Below the pieces are notes generated by a model that worked only from the letters and a program-made list of their open reading frames with translations, was not told the DNA's origin and ran no database searches. A stretch of 64,000 bases of DNA, taken from Flammeovirgaceae bacterium SG7u.111. Its GTDB lineage: Bacteria; Bacteroidota; Bacteroidia; Cytophagales; Flammeovirgaceae. A program made the position numbers and the translations under genes. Positions 42,944-52,179 of this stretch are shown piece after piece (position 1 is the first letter of the stretch; each line of letters opens with the position of its first letter). Where the stretch lies: the NCBI GenBank assembly GCA_034044135.1, contig CP139021.1, forward strand, positions 211,501 to 275,500, given 5' to 3'.

Positions 42944-45669
42944 TGAAGAAATCTAAGAATAATAAAATTCCTTCATTGGCAAATTGGCTGATAACCAAAC
43001 TGCTAGATGAAGAGTATTTAGAAGAGTTTCTGGGCGACCTGCAGGAAATGTACGAGGAAAGAAGGCAGGAGAAAAACACATTGTACGCCCGCTTTTTCTA
43101 CTGGATAGATGCTTTCCATTTGCTCTTCGGCTTTACCTCTTTCAAAATTTTCAAATCTCAACATACCAATTGGATGCTTAAAAACATGTTCAAAATTGCC
43201 TGGCGAAATGCCTTGAGGCAAAAGCAATACACTGCTCTCAATTTGCTCGGGCTCACGCTTGGAATCGCTACTTGTTTTGTCATTGGCTTGTATGTGCACC
43301 ATGAATCAACCTTCGATCGGTTTTATGAAAATGCGGATCGAATTTATAGGGTGAACCAACCGAATATTTGGGGAGATTGGGAGGCTATTTCCTCGGCAAC
43401 AGGTCCGAATGTAGCCACTGCCTTGAAAGCGGATATTCCCGAGTTTGAGGAAGTGACGAGGATAGCAAACATGGGCTATCAAACAGTAAAAGTGGTGGAT
43501 GAAAAAGAGCGGATGATGTCTTTCCAAGAAGATGCATTTTTCTTGGCGGAAGAGAATTTCCTCAATGTATTTTCATTTGAGGTGTTGGAGGGAAATGCCG
43601 AGGCAGCGTTGAAAGATCCAAGTAGCCTCATCATGACTCGCGAAACATCGGAACGCTATTTCGGGTTTGACGATCCGCTTGGGCAGTTGGTAGAGGTGAG
43701 GCAGTGGGACGGAACTTGGAGAACGTTTACAGTAGGTGCTATCATTGCCAATCATCCTGATCGGTCGCACATCCAATTTGACATGCTGGGATCGCTCAGC
43801 AGTATGGATGACCAAATGAAAATGCACGGATGGAAGTGGATTTGGACAATATTTTCCACCTATGTATTGGTGCAAGAAGGTACGGATATAGCTGCCCTCA
43901 CAGATAAAATACAGGCTGTTCCCCCCAAATGGGCACCTCCTACTACCGAACAGATTTTCAACCAAACATTTGATGAATTTACTGCTGGATATTCCTGGAA
44001 ACTGTATTTACAGCCACTGAAGGATATTTACCTCTCTGCTGCTCCAGACGCCCATAACTTCGGCCCGACTGGCAATCCGCAATTTGTGAAGCTTTTTATC
44101 GCCATCGGACTGCTTGTTTTGTTGCTTTCCAGTATCAATTTCATGAACCTTTCCACCGCCCGTTCGTCCAACCGAGCCAAAGAAGTGGGCATCAGGAAAG
44201 TGATGGGTTCGAGAAGGAAATCATTGGTAGGGCAGTTTGTGTTCGAATCGACCTTGTATGTATTTGTGAGTACAATTTTAGGATTGGGCATAGTTGAATT
44301 GTCTTTGCCTATGTTCAATAGCCTTTCGGGAACGCAACTTGAATTATTGCCATATTTTGGGAATTATGCGTTTGTTGGGTTGGTGATTTCTTTCATTTTG
44401 TTATTGGGCATTTTGGCAGGAAGTTACCCTGCATTTTACCTTTCTGCTTTTAATCCTATCCAAACACTGAAGGGTAAAGTCAGTGCTGGGTTTAAAGGGG
44501 CTGCCGTCAGGAACGGTTTGGTCGTATTTCAATTTACCATTTCTATCGTCCTGATTATTTGCGCTGTTTTTGTACAAAAGCAATTGGCTTTTACTTCTAC
44601 AATAGATGTTGGTTTTGCCAAAGAAAATGTGTTGCAAATTCACAATATAGAGCAATTTGGCTTTGAGACAGAAGCGATCAAAAACCAATTGGCAACCTAT
44701 CCTGAGATAGTAAAAACAGGAAAGTCTTTTGGCTTGCCACCAAATATTTGGTCGGGCGATAGGTACAAAGATGCAGCAGCTGGAAACGAGGTGTTGCAAT
44801 TCAGAAATGTGAGAACAGAAGCGGATTACCTCGATTTGCTAGGGGTAGAATTTTTGGACGGAAGGAATTTTGACGAAAAAAGCCCAGCGGATAGGTTAAA
44901 GGTGATTTTGAATGAAGAAGCCGTAAGGCAGTTGGGTTGGGATGTGGAAGAGTCGCCTATTGGCAAAAAAGTCGCATTGGCTTCTGGTGACGAGGACGAG
45001 TTTGAGGTAATTGGCGTAGTGAAGGATTTTAATTTCAATAGCTTGAAGCAAAAAATAGATCCACTCATCATCATTCACCAGCAAAACAACACGGTATGGG
45101 ATTATGGGGCAGGTTTGTCTTTTTATGCTTTGAGGCTTAATCCTGGCGTGGTGAAAAGCGCTGGGGAGTTGCAGAAACTACTCGATAAAATAAAGGAAGA
45201 TCTGAAAAAAATAGATCCTGCTGTGCCTTTTGAATACAGTTTTATGGACCAACAATTTGAGGCTTCCTTTCGGTTTGAGCAACAAATAGCGACTATTCTC
45301 AATGTGTTTACCCTTATGGCTTTCATCATCGCTTGCCTTGGTTTGTTTGGGCTAGCCGCCTTCTCGGCAGAGCAGCGGATAAAAGAATTGGGGATCAGAA
45401 AAGTATTGGGTGCAAGCGTTTCCCAGTTAGTTCTTTTGTTCTCTACAGAATTCACCAAGCTGATTTTGGTTTCCGTTTTGTTGGCATCTCCCATCGCTTG
45501 GTTTTTGGTGAGCGAGTGGCTGAAAGACTTTGCCTACCAAACCCCGATTGATCTCTGGGTATTTGTGGCTGCAGCCTCAGGCGCGTTGGTTATTTCATTT
45601 CTCACCATTAGCTACCAATCGCTCAGCGCAGCTTACAAAAATCCGGTGGATACCTTGAAGAGCGAGTAG
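42943..45669 (+). CDS. FtsX/MacB-type ABC transporter permease with a PadR-linked N-terminal prefix
   Basis: A 908-residue inner-membrane permease. The first 90 residues form the helical prefix domain typical of permeases encoded next to PadR regulators (NWLITKLLDEEYLEEFLGDLQEMYE). Two FtsX modules follow, each with a long periplasmic MacB-type part and FtsX helices; the motifs NRAKEVGIRKVMGSRRKSLV and EQRIKELGIRKVLGASVSQLV mark the two FtsX domains. The first helix lies near LNLLGLTLGIATCFVIG. The ATP-binding partner is not encoded here and must come from elsewhere. It probably exports a lipid, peptide or drug. Confidence 0.92.
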   Translation: MKKSKNNKIPSLANWLITKLLDEEYLEEFLGDLQEMYEERRQEKNTLYARFFYWIDAFHLLFGFTSFKIFKSQHTNWMLKNMFKIAWRNALRQKQYTALNLLGLTLGIATCFVIGLYVHHESTFDRFYENADRIYRVNQPNIWGDWEAISSATGPNVATALKADIPEFEEVTRIANMGYQTVKVVDEKERMMSFQEDAFFLAEENFLNVFSFEVLEGNAEAALKDPSSLIMTRETSERYFGFDDPLGQLVEVRQWDGTWRTFTVGAIIANHPDRSHIQFDMLGSLSSMDDQMKMHGWKWIWTIFSTYVLVQEGTDIAALTDKIQAVPPKWAPPTTEQIFNQTFDEFTAGYSWKLYLQPLKDIYLSAAPDAHNFGPTGNPQFVKLFIAIGLLVLLLSSINFMNLSTARSSNRAKEVGIRKVMGSRRKSLVGQFVFESTLYVFVSTILGLGIVELSLPMFNSLSGTQLELLPYFGNYAFVGLVISFILLLGILAGSYPAFYLSAFNPIQTLKGKVSAGFKGAAVRNGLVVFQFTISIVLIICAVFVQKQLAFTSTIDVGFAKENVLQIHNIEQFGFETEAIKNQLATYPEIVKTGKSFGLPPNIWSGDRYKDAAAGNEVLQFRNVRTEADYLDLLGVEFLDGRNFDEKSPADRLKVILNEEAVRQLGWDVEESPIGKKVALASGDEDEFEVIGVVKDFNFNSLKQKIDPLIIIHQQNNTVWDYGAGLSFYALRLNPGVVKSAGELQKLLDKIKEDLKKIDPAVPFEYSFMDQQFEASFRFEQQIATILNVFTLMAFIIACLGLFGLAAFSAEQRIKELGIRKVLGASVSQLVLLFSTEFTKLILVSVLLASPIAWFLVSEWLKDFAYQTPIDLWVFVAAASGALVISFLTISYQSLSAAYKNPVDTLKSE

Positions 45670-45773
45670 GTTGAATTGTTTTTTTTATCCCAAAGGAGAT
45701 TGCTTTTGAAAACCTCCTACGGGGAGATTACAATAGTAGAGAGAAGTAAATACTTTGAAAAAAATATTTTAAC

Positions 45774-46367
45774 ATGAAAACTCTGACTGTAATACTTTTT
45801 GCATTTGTACTGCTTGGTGCCTGTAGCAGCCCAACGAATTCTGACATTACCCAACAACCAACTCTATCCGATTATCAAGTTGGTGAAAAATGGGTTTGGA
45901 AATATAAAGGGGTAACGACGGCAGGAGAAGTACGCTCGGATGGAGAAGATACAAGAGAAATAGTCAGTGTCGATGGGGTTTTAGGCATGACAATCGGAAA
46001 TGACACCGTCCCTGTTGCTGATATTGTGAAGCCGGAAGACAGCGAAACTCCTAAGTACGACTGGCCTTTGGAAGTAGGTAAAAAGTGGAAATATGAGAAC
46101 AGTTGGACAAGTCAAGATGGGACTACGGGAAACCAGCGTCAAGATGCTGAGGTTTTATCATACCAAGAAGAAACGGTAGAAGCAGGGGCATTCATGGCCT
46201 ACACAATTAAATACACGGGTAAAATCACGAATTCGAGAGGGTATAGCGCAAATGAAGAGGAGATTTGGTTGTACGCCCCGGCATTAAAAACCTTCATTAA
46301 GCTTACCCAGACTCAAGGTGATTTTGTTTATGTAGAAGAACTGATCGAATATTCAAAACCTGAATAA
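45774..46367 (+). CDS. Lipoprotein of unknown function
   Basis: A 197-residue lipoprotein with the lipobox cysteine at residue 17 (LLGACS). The mature part begins with a Ser/Thr-rich linker, then a likely beta-rich domain with repeated Trp and Tyr positions (YQVGEKWVWKYKG, WPLEVGKKWKYEN, EEIWLYAPALKTFIKLTQ). This layout resembles secreted lipoproteins that bind small hydrophobic ligands, but I do not recognise the family. A clear terminator follows it. Confidence 0.75.
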   Translation: MKTLTVILFAFVLLGACSSPTNSDITQQPTLSDYQVGEKWVWKYKGVTTAGEVRSDGEDTREIVSVDGVLGMTIGNDTVPVADIVKPEDSETPKYDWPLEVGKKWKYENSWTSQDGTTGNQRQDAEVLSYQEETVEAGAFMAYTIKYTGKITNSRGYSANEEEIWLYAPALKTFIKLTQTQGDFVYVEELIEYSKPE

Positions 46368-46387
46368 GGGTATGTTTGAAGATTTTA

Positions 46388-46422
46388 ACTGGTTGCATAA
46401 TACTATGCAACCAGTTTTTTTT
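46388..46422 (+). terminator. Terminator after the 197-residue lipoprotein gene
   Basis: AACTGGTTGCATA / TATGCAACCAGTT form a 13-bp perfect stem with a 4-base loop, followed by a run of T's. Confidence 0.9.
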
Positions 46423-46500
46423 GTGCTTCTTGAATTCTATATTTTTCTTTGTTATATTTATATAAGAAGCTGATTTTTAACCTCTGACCGATTGTGTTTT

Positions 46501-47322
46501 ATGAAAAGGTTATGCCCGTTATTTTTGTTTTTAATATTTGTTGGAACGATTTCCTGCACTAATTCTGAAATAGAATTTGAAGAAAACAAGGTAGTTGATC
46601 TGACTTCCGAAAGCGAAGCAAGAAAATACCTTGGGGACTATGCAGATATGTTTTTCACTGCAACAAATGGTTCGATGTACATTCGTACCACTGGTTTTGG
46701 GAATAGGATGCGGAACGATCAAGAAATAGAGCAAGGGGAAATTTTTGCAAGGTATAATAAAGTGTTGGGGCAGGAAGTTTCTGACCGAGGCGAGTTTGTT
46801 TTTGATGACCTGAAAATGGTGTATAACGAAGCAAACGGTAATTATTTGCCCACTGAGGGAAGTTTGAGCAACGAGGAAAAGGTGGAGAAAATAGCCCCGG
46901 TTTTTGGCAAGAAAAGTACAGTAAAGCTCATCCGAGATGGAAAAGTGGAGCTGGCCTTTGAACAGTACGTGCCCAAAAAGTTGGTGGTGGAAATCCCACT
47001 TGCCATGGCGCACTCTGGCTCAAATAGTTGGTCTTTACCGAAAAGTGATTTTGAAATCGAGTGGAATAAGGACGGGAAAAATGAAAATGGCTTGTTGCTT
47101 TATATTTTATGGAGCGAAGGTTCAGCCGTGGTAAAAAGAGTAATAAGGCTTGAAGAGAGTGGGAAAGCTATAATTCCTAAAGAACTATTTGAGGGGATAC
47201 CCTCAAGTTCTGCTGTTGAACTATTTTTTATCAGAGGCAGCGTAGACATAAAGTACCTTTCGGAAGAATCCTTCAAGTTTTATGGCGTGGCACAGTACCA
47301 AATTACGATGGTGGTAAAATGA
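46501..47322 (+). CDS. Hypothetical lipoprotein
   Basis: A 273-residue lipoprotein; the ATG at 46501 opens the signal peptide (MKRLCPLFLFLIFVGTISC, lipobox cysteine at residue 19), better than an upstream TTG. The mature protein has no domain I recognise. It contains alternating charged and aromatic stretches (IRTTGFGNRMRNDQE, KLVVEIPLAMAHSGSNSWSL, YGVAQYQITMVVK). A GC-rich repeat element lies just downstream. The preceding terminator shows it has its own transcript. Confidence 0.7.
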   Translation: MKRLCPLFLFLIFVGTISCTNSEIEFEENKVVDLTSESEARKYLGDYADMFFTATNGSMYIRTTGFGNRMRNDQEIEQGEIFARYNKVLGQEVSDRGEFVFDDLKMVYNEANGNYLPTEGSLSNEEKVEKIAPVFGKKSTVKLIRDGKVELAFEQYVPKKLVVEIPLAMAHSGSNSWSLPKSDFEIEWNKDGKNENGLLLYILWSEGSAVVKRVIRLEESGKAIIPKELFEGIPSSSAVELFFIRGSVDIKYLSEESFKFYGVAQYQITMVVK

Positions 47323-47342
47323 TTTTTTAGGGGATAAATAAC

Positions 47343-47547
47343 CGTCGTGGTCGTTCCGACCGCCCACGACGCTGGGGTGCTTACCAAGGCTAATTCCCTT
47401 TCAGGAATACATCCTTGCCACCCGACCATCTACCTCCGCGGGGGTGATGCATCGGGAGGGGCTGTTTCCTATTCCGTCATTGCCGCGGAGGCGGGCAATC
47501 ATCTACTGCTTTCCATAACGTCGTGGGCGCGCGAAGCGACCACGACG
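47343..47547. repeat. 205-bp GC-rich element with 29-bp inverted ends (REP/MITE-like)
   Basis: The ends (47343-47371 and 47519-47547) are inverted copies that match at 25 of 29 positions; each arm is itself a hairpin with CGTCGTGG and CCACGACG bases. The interior is GC-rich and non-coding, unlike the AT-rich host DNA. The only open frame in it has no start context or recognisable product. It lies between the lipoprotein gene and the 3' end of xrtN. It may be moved by a REP-associated transposase encoded elsewhere. Confidence 0.75.
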
Positions 47548-47561
47548 TAGGCATCTCATCA

Positions 47562-48902
47562 TCAAATAACCCCATTTCCAAACCACTTCAAAACTTCTTT
47601 CTGCACTTGTTCGGGGCTTTCGCAGGTGATGTTGATGAGGAAAATTTTATCTCCATGTTGGAGCATTTGTTTTCGCCATTCCCACTGGCTGGTGGTTTGT
47701 AAACCGTCGCTTTCGTACCACCATGCGGTGTAGAGCACATCCTCGTTTTTTTGGAGCTCGGCAATGAATATTTCCTTTCCGCCTACTTCCTTTTTTTGTT
47801 CTTGGCTGAGGGCATAGCCGCTGCCCCGCCAGCAGATGGTGGGGTTGTGCTCGCTGCGATAAAAACCTAGGCAAGGCTTGGCATAAATAATCGCTTGCGG
47901 GCTGGTCATCTTGAGCGTTCCTCCTGCTGCCATGCTACAGTTCAAAGAAGCTTTTTTTGCCACTTTTTCGTACCCTGAAAAATCGGCTTGGGGGTTTTCT
48001 TCCAACACCGCAGGCTGGAAGTTGAGATAAATCAATCCTACAAAAAAGCTTCCCATCAACATATTTTTTGCGTAAGCTGAAAAAAGAGGAGGGAAGCGAA
48101 GCTTGAAAGAGAAAAATTCTTTCCCACCAAAAAGCGTTGCCCAAAATCCAGAGATAAAATACAGCGGAATAAACACCCAAAGAACCAGACTGAAAATTCC
48201 TAGGAGTTCGTGGGAAAGGGTTTCGGGCATTGCCCGCAAGAAAACGATGGAAACGATGCGGCAGAGGTTGGAAATTAGCACCAGCACCCCAATGACAACC
48301 AAGTAGCCGCCCATGGGCAGCCAGCTTATGCTTTTTTTTGCTTCCCGAAGCTGGAATGCGAGAAGACCCGTGCCCACGATGTAGGCCGTGATGAGCATGT
48401 TCAGTCCCGAGCAGGCTTCGTCCACGGCGAAGAGGGTTTTGCCTAGGTAAATTAGGTTGCCCTCCACCCGAATATCCTTTTCCACAAAGCCAAGGAAAAA
48501 GCCTGCTATTTGGGTGAGTTGCAAGCGCAAATCGAAGCTGAAAATCTTGAGCAAATAAGCGGTGAATGGCGAGACGAGCAAAAGCAAAACTAAGGGAAGG
48601 GGGCTGAGTTTTCCCAACTTGGACTCGAGTATAAAAAGCAAAAAGAAGCAGACTGCTACAAACAAAACCGTTGCTAGTTGGAAGCCGAAAACATAAGCCG
48701 TTAGCAAGCCCAGTGCCCACCAGCCATAGCGATTGGAGCGCTCTTGATTGCTTGAAAAAGAAATAGCAAAAGGCAAAAATGCAGCAACCAAGGCGACATT
48801 GAGCCATTGGAAGGCATAGCCCCAAAGCGGTCGGCTCGTCAGGGAAAGGCAAAGCCCCACTGCCAAGAAAATATACTGAAGTTGTTTTTTGTTGGGTTTC
48901 AT
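47562..48902 (-). CDS. xrtN: Exosortase N (XrtN) with fused C-terminal EpsI-like domain
   Basis: A 446-residue inner-membrane cysteine protease/transpeptidase that processes proteins with a PEP-type C-terminal sorting signal. The first 310 residues hold about nine membrane helices and the catalytic set: cysteine in VDEACSGLNML (about residue 163), arginine in SNLCRIVSI (about 215) and histidine in LSHELLGIFS (about 230). The C-terminal 130 residues resemble the exosortase-associated EpsI-type domain (CLGFYRSEHNPTICWRGSG). The paired substrate is encoded just upstream on the same strand. The only exosortase in the window, and only one substrate is seen. Confidence 0.93.
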   Translation of the reverse strand: MKPNKKQLQYIFLAVGLCLSLTSRPLWGYAFQWLNVALVAAFLPFAISFSSNQERSNRYGWWALGLLTAYVFGFQLATVLFVAVCFFLLFILESKLGKLSPLPLVLLLLVSPFTAYLLKIFSFDLRLQLTQIAGFFLGFVEKDIRVEGNLIYLGKTLFAVDEACSGLNMLITAYIVGTGLLAFQLREAKKSISWLPMGGYLVVIGVLVLISNLCRIVSIVFLRAMPETLSHELLGIFSLVLWVFIPLYFISGFWATLFGGKEFFSFKLRFPPLFSAYAKNMLMGSFFVGLIYLNFQPAVLEENPQADFSGYEKVAKKASLNCSMAAGGTLKMTSPQAIIYAKPCLGFYRSEHNPTICWRGSGYALSQEQKKEVGGKEIFIAELQKNEDVLYTAWWYESDGLQTTSQWEWRKQMLQHGDKIFLINITCESPEQVQKEVLKWFGNGVI

Positions 48903-48924
48903 AAGAGCAGTTTTATCTCTTTAT

Positions 48925-49024
48925 CTCGCTCGGCTCTAGCCGAGTGAGGGGTATTTGGTGAGCGTCCCGCTCACTGTAGCCAGAGGCTACTTAAATAGTT
49001 GCCACTCGGCTGGAACCGAGCGGC
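48925..49024. repeat. 100-bp four-hairpin repeat, copy 1 (between xrtN and the VIT gene)
   Basis: Four consecutive stem-loops: CTCGGCT/AGCCGAG, GTGAGCG/CGCTCAC, GTAGCC/GGCTAC and CTCGG/CCGAG. The second copy at 51703-51801 has nearly the same sequence in the same orientation; most differences lie in loops or keep pairing. The element lies in the 221-base gap downstream of the VIT gene. Confidence 0.85.
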
Positions 49025-49123
49025 ATTTGCGGTGTTTTTAAAGTTGCCAACAGAAGTTATCAACATATCAACACCCCAAAGATGTTTCACTTGAGAGCCA
49101 AGGCATGCCTTAGCTCTACTATA

Positions 49124-51667
49124 TTAAACTAGTCTCATTTTCCTTCTCCAAATCATAAATGCCAAGAAGCCCAAGCCGATGATAATGAGCGCCCATTCGT
49201 GCGGTTCAGGGACTGCGCCTGAATTGGAGATGGCGGCGTTGCCCAGCCCGTTCACCGAGTTGTCGATGTCGAAGCGGTCGTAGTCCTCTTGGCTTTCAAG
49301 GCTTACCAAACTTGAAAATGGCGAGACCACATAGGCTTCTTTTGCCAAGGCAATTTGCTCTTCGGTCACTTGGTTCTTATCAAAATAACTAGCCCTCAAG
49401 TTTTTCATCAACTGCCCAAAAGCATGGACACGCATGAGGTGATCGGGCGCTGTGCCAGCTGATTGTTGATAACTTTCCGACTTTCTCACTACCATCTGTG
49501 CCTGAGGGATATAGGTGTCATTTTCTGCCAATTCTACCTGTGGATAAGTTTGCTTATCAACAGTAGTTATCAACATATCAACATCCCCTCGGAGGTAATG
49601 GAAGCAGCCCAATTCGTTGAGCGATTGCACATAAGGCGAGGGCGTTTCCCCAAGGTCGAGCAGCTTGATTTTTGGTATATCTTTGTTGAGAAAGTTGTTC
49701 ATTTTATAAGCGAAGTCGATGCCTTCCATGTCTTCGAGCAATGGAGAAAAACTATTGGATTTGCTGATGATCAAACTCGACTTGGGCTGGCTCACGAGGT
49801 GCAAAGCAGGTAGTCCGTAGTTTTTCCGAGCTAGCTTTCTGAAAAGTTTTTCTTGGTTTTCCTCATTCATTTTTATCAATTCACCACCATCGAAAGCAAA
49901 TACCTCCAAGTGGTTTATCCCTTCCCAAACTTCTTCCCACAGGTCTTCGTCCCAGCTTTGGTCTATGTCCAAATACACTTGCTCAATGCTGGTAGGCATT
50001 TGCCTAAATTGCGGTGCAAATGCTTGGTACTCGTACCCACCCCAAGCGAAAGTAGCAGGGGAAATGTCTAGCAAAGGCTGCTGGTAAATCCATTCGTTTT
50101 TTGAAGTACTTTCTTTCACGAACGTGCCGTCCTCTGCTTCGTAAAACCCGTTAGGCATCTGGCTGCCTTCGGGCATTTTACCCACTATTTTCAGCTTCAC
50201 AGCTTCCATGGCATCGGTTGAATTTGGACCTTGGAAAGCAATGTTGTCTACTACGAGCTGTCCATCAGTTAACCGCATGGGCATGGTGAAGCCAACTTCA
50301 AATTTACGGGCTTCCTTGGAGGTACAAGGGAACACCGAAACGGTGATGCGGTTGCCTTCCTGCCAGTGCATCAGCGCAGGGTCTCTTCGCTCCACGCCTA
50401 CGATGGTGCTGTATGCCGAATCGGCTTTGTGGCGAGTGGTGAGCGCTCCTTTTTCTTCCTTTCCATTTATCCACAACGAAAGCGAAGTGCCGATAGCCCC
50501 TTCGGGCAAATGGAACGTGTAAAGCGCTTCTTCTTCTCTTGGCCAACTGTTTTTATTCTGGTTTTCTATGGTGAATGTCTTTTGGAAATACGCCAAGCGG
50601 TGCTGGGGGAACACCTCTACATCGGTGCGGATAGTGCTTGTTGCCAAATGCGTTCCCCGCCACAGCCTGCGGTTGAAGTTGTGGCGGTTTCCGTGGTCGC
50701 TTTTGGAAATTAGTTCTGCAGCATTTCTGTCCAGTCCGAGTTTGCCCAAAAATAGGTTGCTAATAAATACCATTGGGTTGTGTTCCTTGCCTCGGTCAAA
50801 TCCAATCCAAAGAAAATCATTCGAACGGTTGATTTCTGTATTGAGGTGAAGTTCAAATGCCTTGTTTGTCCAAGCATTTTTGGTGATATGTTGGTCAATA
50901 TACATCCATTCGGGTAAGCCTTGTTTGCTGATGAGGTAGTCCTTTTTTACACTCTCGATGTCTTGGTGGATAATCCCAACAGAGCTTAAAAACCATATAA
51001 GGATGATAATAGGTGATGCTATGCCCAAGATGAGCGGGGTACGCATATAGTTGTGTTTTTTCACGCTGTTTTTACCTTCTTTAAAGAGTAAAATAAAGTT
51101 GGCAAGAGGAACAAAGGAATGGAGCGAAAGCCCAATGAAGAAGAAAAGTATGGCAGAAAAAGGATAAATTGGGATAAGGTAAATTGCCAAATACCCGTGA
51201 AGTACCAAGCCCGACCCAATGAGGAAAACCAGCACCGCATCGAAAATAGTGGGTACTTCAACGCGATGGCTTTTGATGATAAGGGCAAATTGAACCAAAA
51301 CCGTATAGCCAAGCAGCCAAGCTGGGAACTCGCTGAATACCCTCATTTCTTCATTGAGGGCAAAGCAACTGATGAGGAAAAGGGTGTAGGCAAATGCTTT
51401 GTCGCTGGCGGGATGTTTCCAGAATTTTAATTTGAAGTGGGGATAATAGAAAACTATTCGGATGAAAAAATAGGAAAATACTAGCACAAAGTTTACAAAG
51501 AAAGAGGCCTCTTCAAGATTATTTTTGATAGAAAGATAATAAAAGCCTAAAGATGCCAGCACCATGACGATGCCGGCAAGTGACATTGGTGACCATTTAA
51601 ACTTGAGTTTGCTAGAGCTTGGCACTTTGCCTTCTTGCAAGATTTCCTTTTCTGTGATCTGTTCCAT
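49124..51667 (-). CDS. XrtN system VIT-domain protein with PEP-type sorting tail
   Basis: An 847-residue membrane and surface protein. Seven to eight membrane helices fill about residues 30-235. A VIT (vault/inter-alpha-trypsin) domain and a VWA-like part follow, with motifs such as YTFHLPEGAIGTSLSLWING and RRDPALMHWQEGNRITVSVFP. The C-terminus is a sorting signal: AVPEPHEW, a hydrophobic stretch, then WRRKMRLV. This combination defines the known XrtN substrate family. The ATG at 51667 is chosen; an upstream frame would run into the repeat at 51703-51801. It probably ends up on the cell surface after processing by XrtN. Confidence 0.92.
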   Translation of the reverse strand: MEQITEKEILQEGKVPSSSKLKFKWSPMSLAGIVMVLASLGFYYLSIKNNLEEASFFVNFVLVFSYFFIRIVFYYPHFKLKFWKHPASDKAFAYTLFLISCFALNEEMRVFSEFPAWLLGYTVLVQFALIIKSHRVEVPTIFDAVLVFLIGSGLVLHGYLAIYLIPIYPFSAILFFFIGLSLHSFVPLANFILLFKEGKNSVKKHNYMRTPLILGIASPIIILIWFLSSVGIIHQDIESVKKDYLISKQGLPEWMYIDQHITKNAWTNKAFELHLNTEINRSNDFLWIGFDRGKEHNPMVFISNLFLGKLGLDRNAAELISKSDHGNRHNFNRRLWRGTHLATSTIRTDVEVFPQHRLAYFQKTFTIENQNKNSWPREEEALYTFHLPEGAIGTSLSLWINGKEEKGALTTRHKADSAYSTIVGVERRDPALMHWQEGNRITVSVFPCTSKEARKFEVGFTMPMRLTDGQLVVDNIAFQGPNSTDAMEAVKLKIVGKMPEGSQMPNGFYEAEDGTFVKESTSKNEWIYQQPLLDISPATFAWGGYEYQAFAPQFRQMPTSIEQVYLDIDQSWDEDLWEEVWEGINHLEVFAFDGGELIKMNEENQEKLFRKLARKNYGLPALHLVSQPKSSLIISKSNSFSPLLEDMEGIDFAYKMNNFLNKDIPKIKLLDLGETPSPYVQSLNELGCFHYLRGDVDMLITTVDKQTYPQVELAENDTYIPQAQMVVRKSESYQQSAGTAPDHLMRVHAFGQLMKNLRASYFDKNQVTEEQIALAKEAYVVSPFSSLVSLESQEDYDRFDIDNSVNGLGNAAISNSGAVPEPHEWALIIIGLGFLAFMIWRRKMRLV

Positions 51668-51702
51668 TAGCGTATGTTTTAAGTTGTATTTTTTGTTGCT
51701 AA

Positions 51703-51801
51703 CTCCCGCTCGGCTCCTGCCGAGTGAGGGATATTTGGTGAGCGTCTCGCTCACAGTAGCCAGAGGCTACTTAAATAGTTGCCACTCGGCTAGAGCCGAG
51801 C
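51703..51801. repeat. 100-bp four-hairpin repeat, copy 2 (upstream of the VIT gene)
   Basis: The same four stem-loops in the same order as copy 1, with small changes. It lies between the operator-like site and the VIT start codon, so it would be part of the VIT mRNA leader. An in-frame extension of the VIT gene through this repeat (from 51754) exists but is probably not real. Confidence 0.85.
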
Positions 51802-51823
51802 TACTGGCTTGTTTTTATTTACT

Positions 51824-51850
51824 AAAGTACTTTGACTTACAAAGTGAATG
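51824..51850 (-). promoter_or_regulatory. Operator-like site upstream of the VIT gene
   Basis: AAAGTACTTTGACTTACAAA and the bases that follow match the site at 52813-52839 at 25 of 27 positions. The core is an inverted repeat CTTTG-N5-CAAAG. It lies about 157 bases before the VIT start and just after the winged-helix gene. Confidence 0.65.
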
Positions 51851-51873
51851 CTCAAAAAAATATCCTACCTCCT

Positions 51874-52179
51874 CTACATCGAATTTTTCATTTTGAGCAA
51901 GGCTTCCAAAGCGTCTAGGTGGTCGGTAAAGGCTTTTTTTCCCTCTTTTGTCACTTCAAACGAAGTATTTGGTTTTTTGCCAATAAAGATTTTGGTCACG
52001 GTGATATAGCCCTTTTTTTCAAGGGCACTGATATGGCTGGCTAAGTTGCCATCTGTAGCGTCCAATGTTTCCTTTAGGTGATTGAAATCCACCTTTTCGC
52101 TCACCACCAGTACCGACATTATTCCCAACCTTATCCTATTTTCAAAAGCCTTGTTCAGCTTATTTATCAGATCTTTCAC
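51874..52179 (-). CDS. Winged-helix transcriptional regulator (ArsR/MarR-like)
   Basis: A 101-residue DNA-binding protein when read from the GTG at 52179, which overlaps the upstream gene by only 20 bases; an earlier ATG at 52209 is also open. The family pattern is clear: LNKAFENRIRLGIMSVLVV, HLKETLDATDGNLASHISAL and EKKGYITVTKIFIGKKPNTSFEVTKEGKKAF, of which the middle part is the recognition helix. Proteins of this type typically pair with a small membrane protein, as here. It probably binds the two 27-bp sites in this region, controlling itself and the VIT/xrtN genes. Confidence 0.88.
   Translation of the reverse strand: MKDLINKLNKAFENRIRLGIMSVLVVSEKVDFNHLKETLDATDGNLASHISALEKKGYITVTKIFIGKKPNTSFEVTKEGKKAFTDHLDALEALLKMKNSM

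Noticed and set aside
47347-47550. 67-residue open frame inside the GC-rich repeat
   Set aside because: It lies almost entirely within the inverted-repeat element and follows its composition; no recognisable product.
47935-48852. 305-residue frame within xrtN
   Set aside because: It overlaps the exosortase in another frame and lacks any domain; xrtN has a full catalytic set.
51668-51754. N-terminal extension of the VIT gene from an upstream ATG
   Set aside because: The extension is translated repeat sequence; the ATG at 51667 gives a normal N-terminus.
48925-51801. CRISPR array
   Set aside because: Only two repeat copies are present, 2.7 kb apart, with a gene between them; no short regular spacers.
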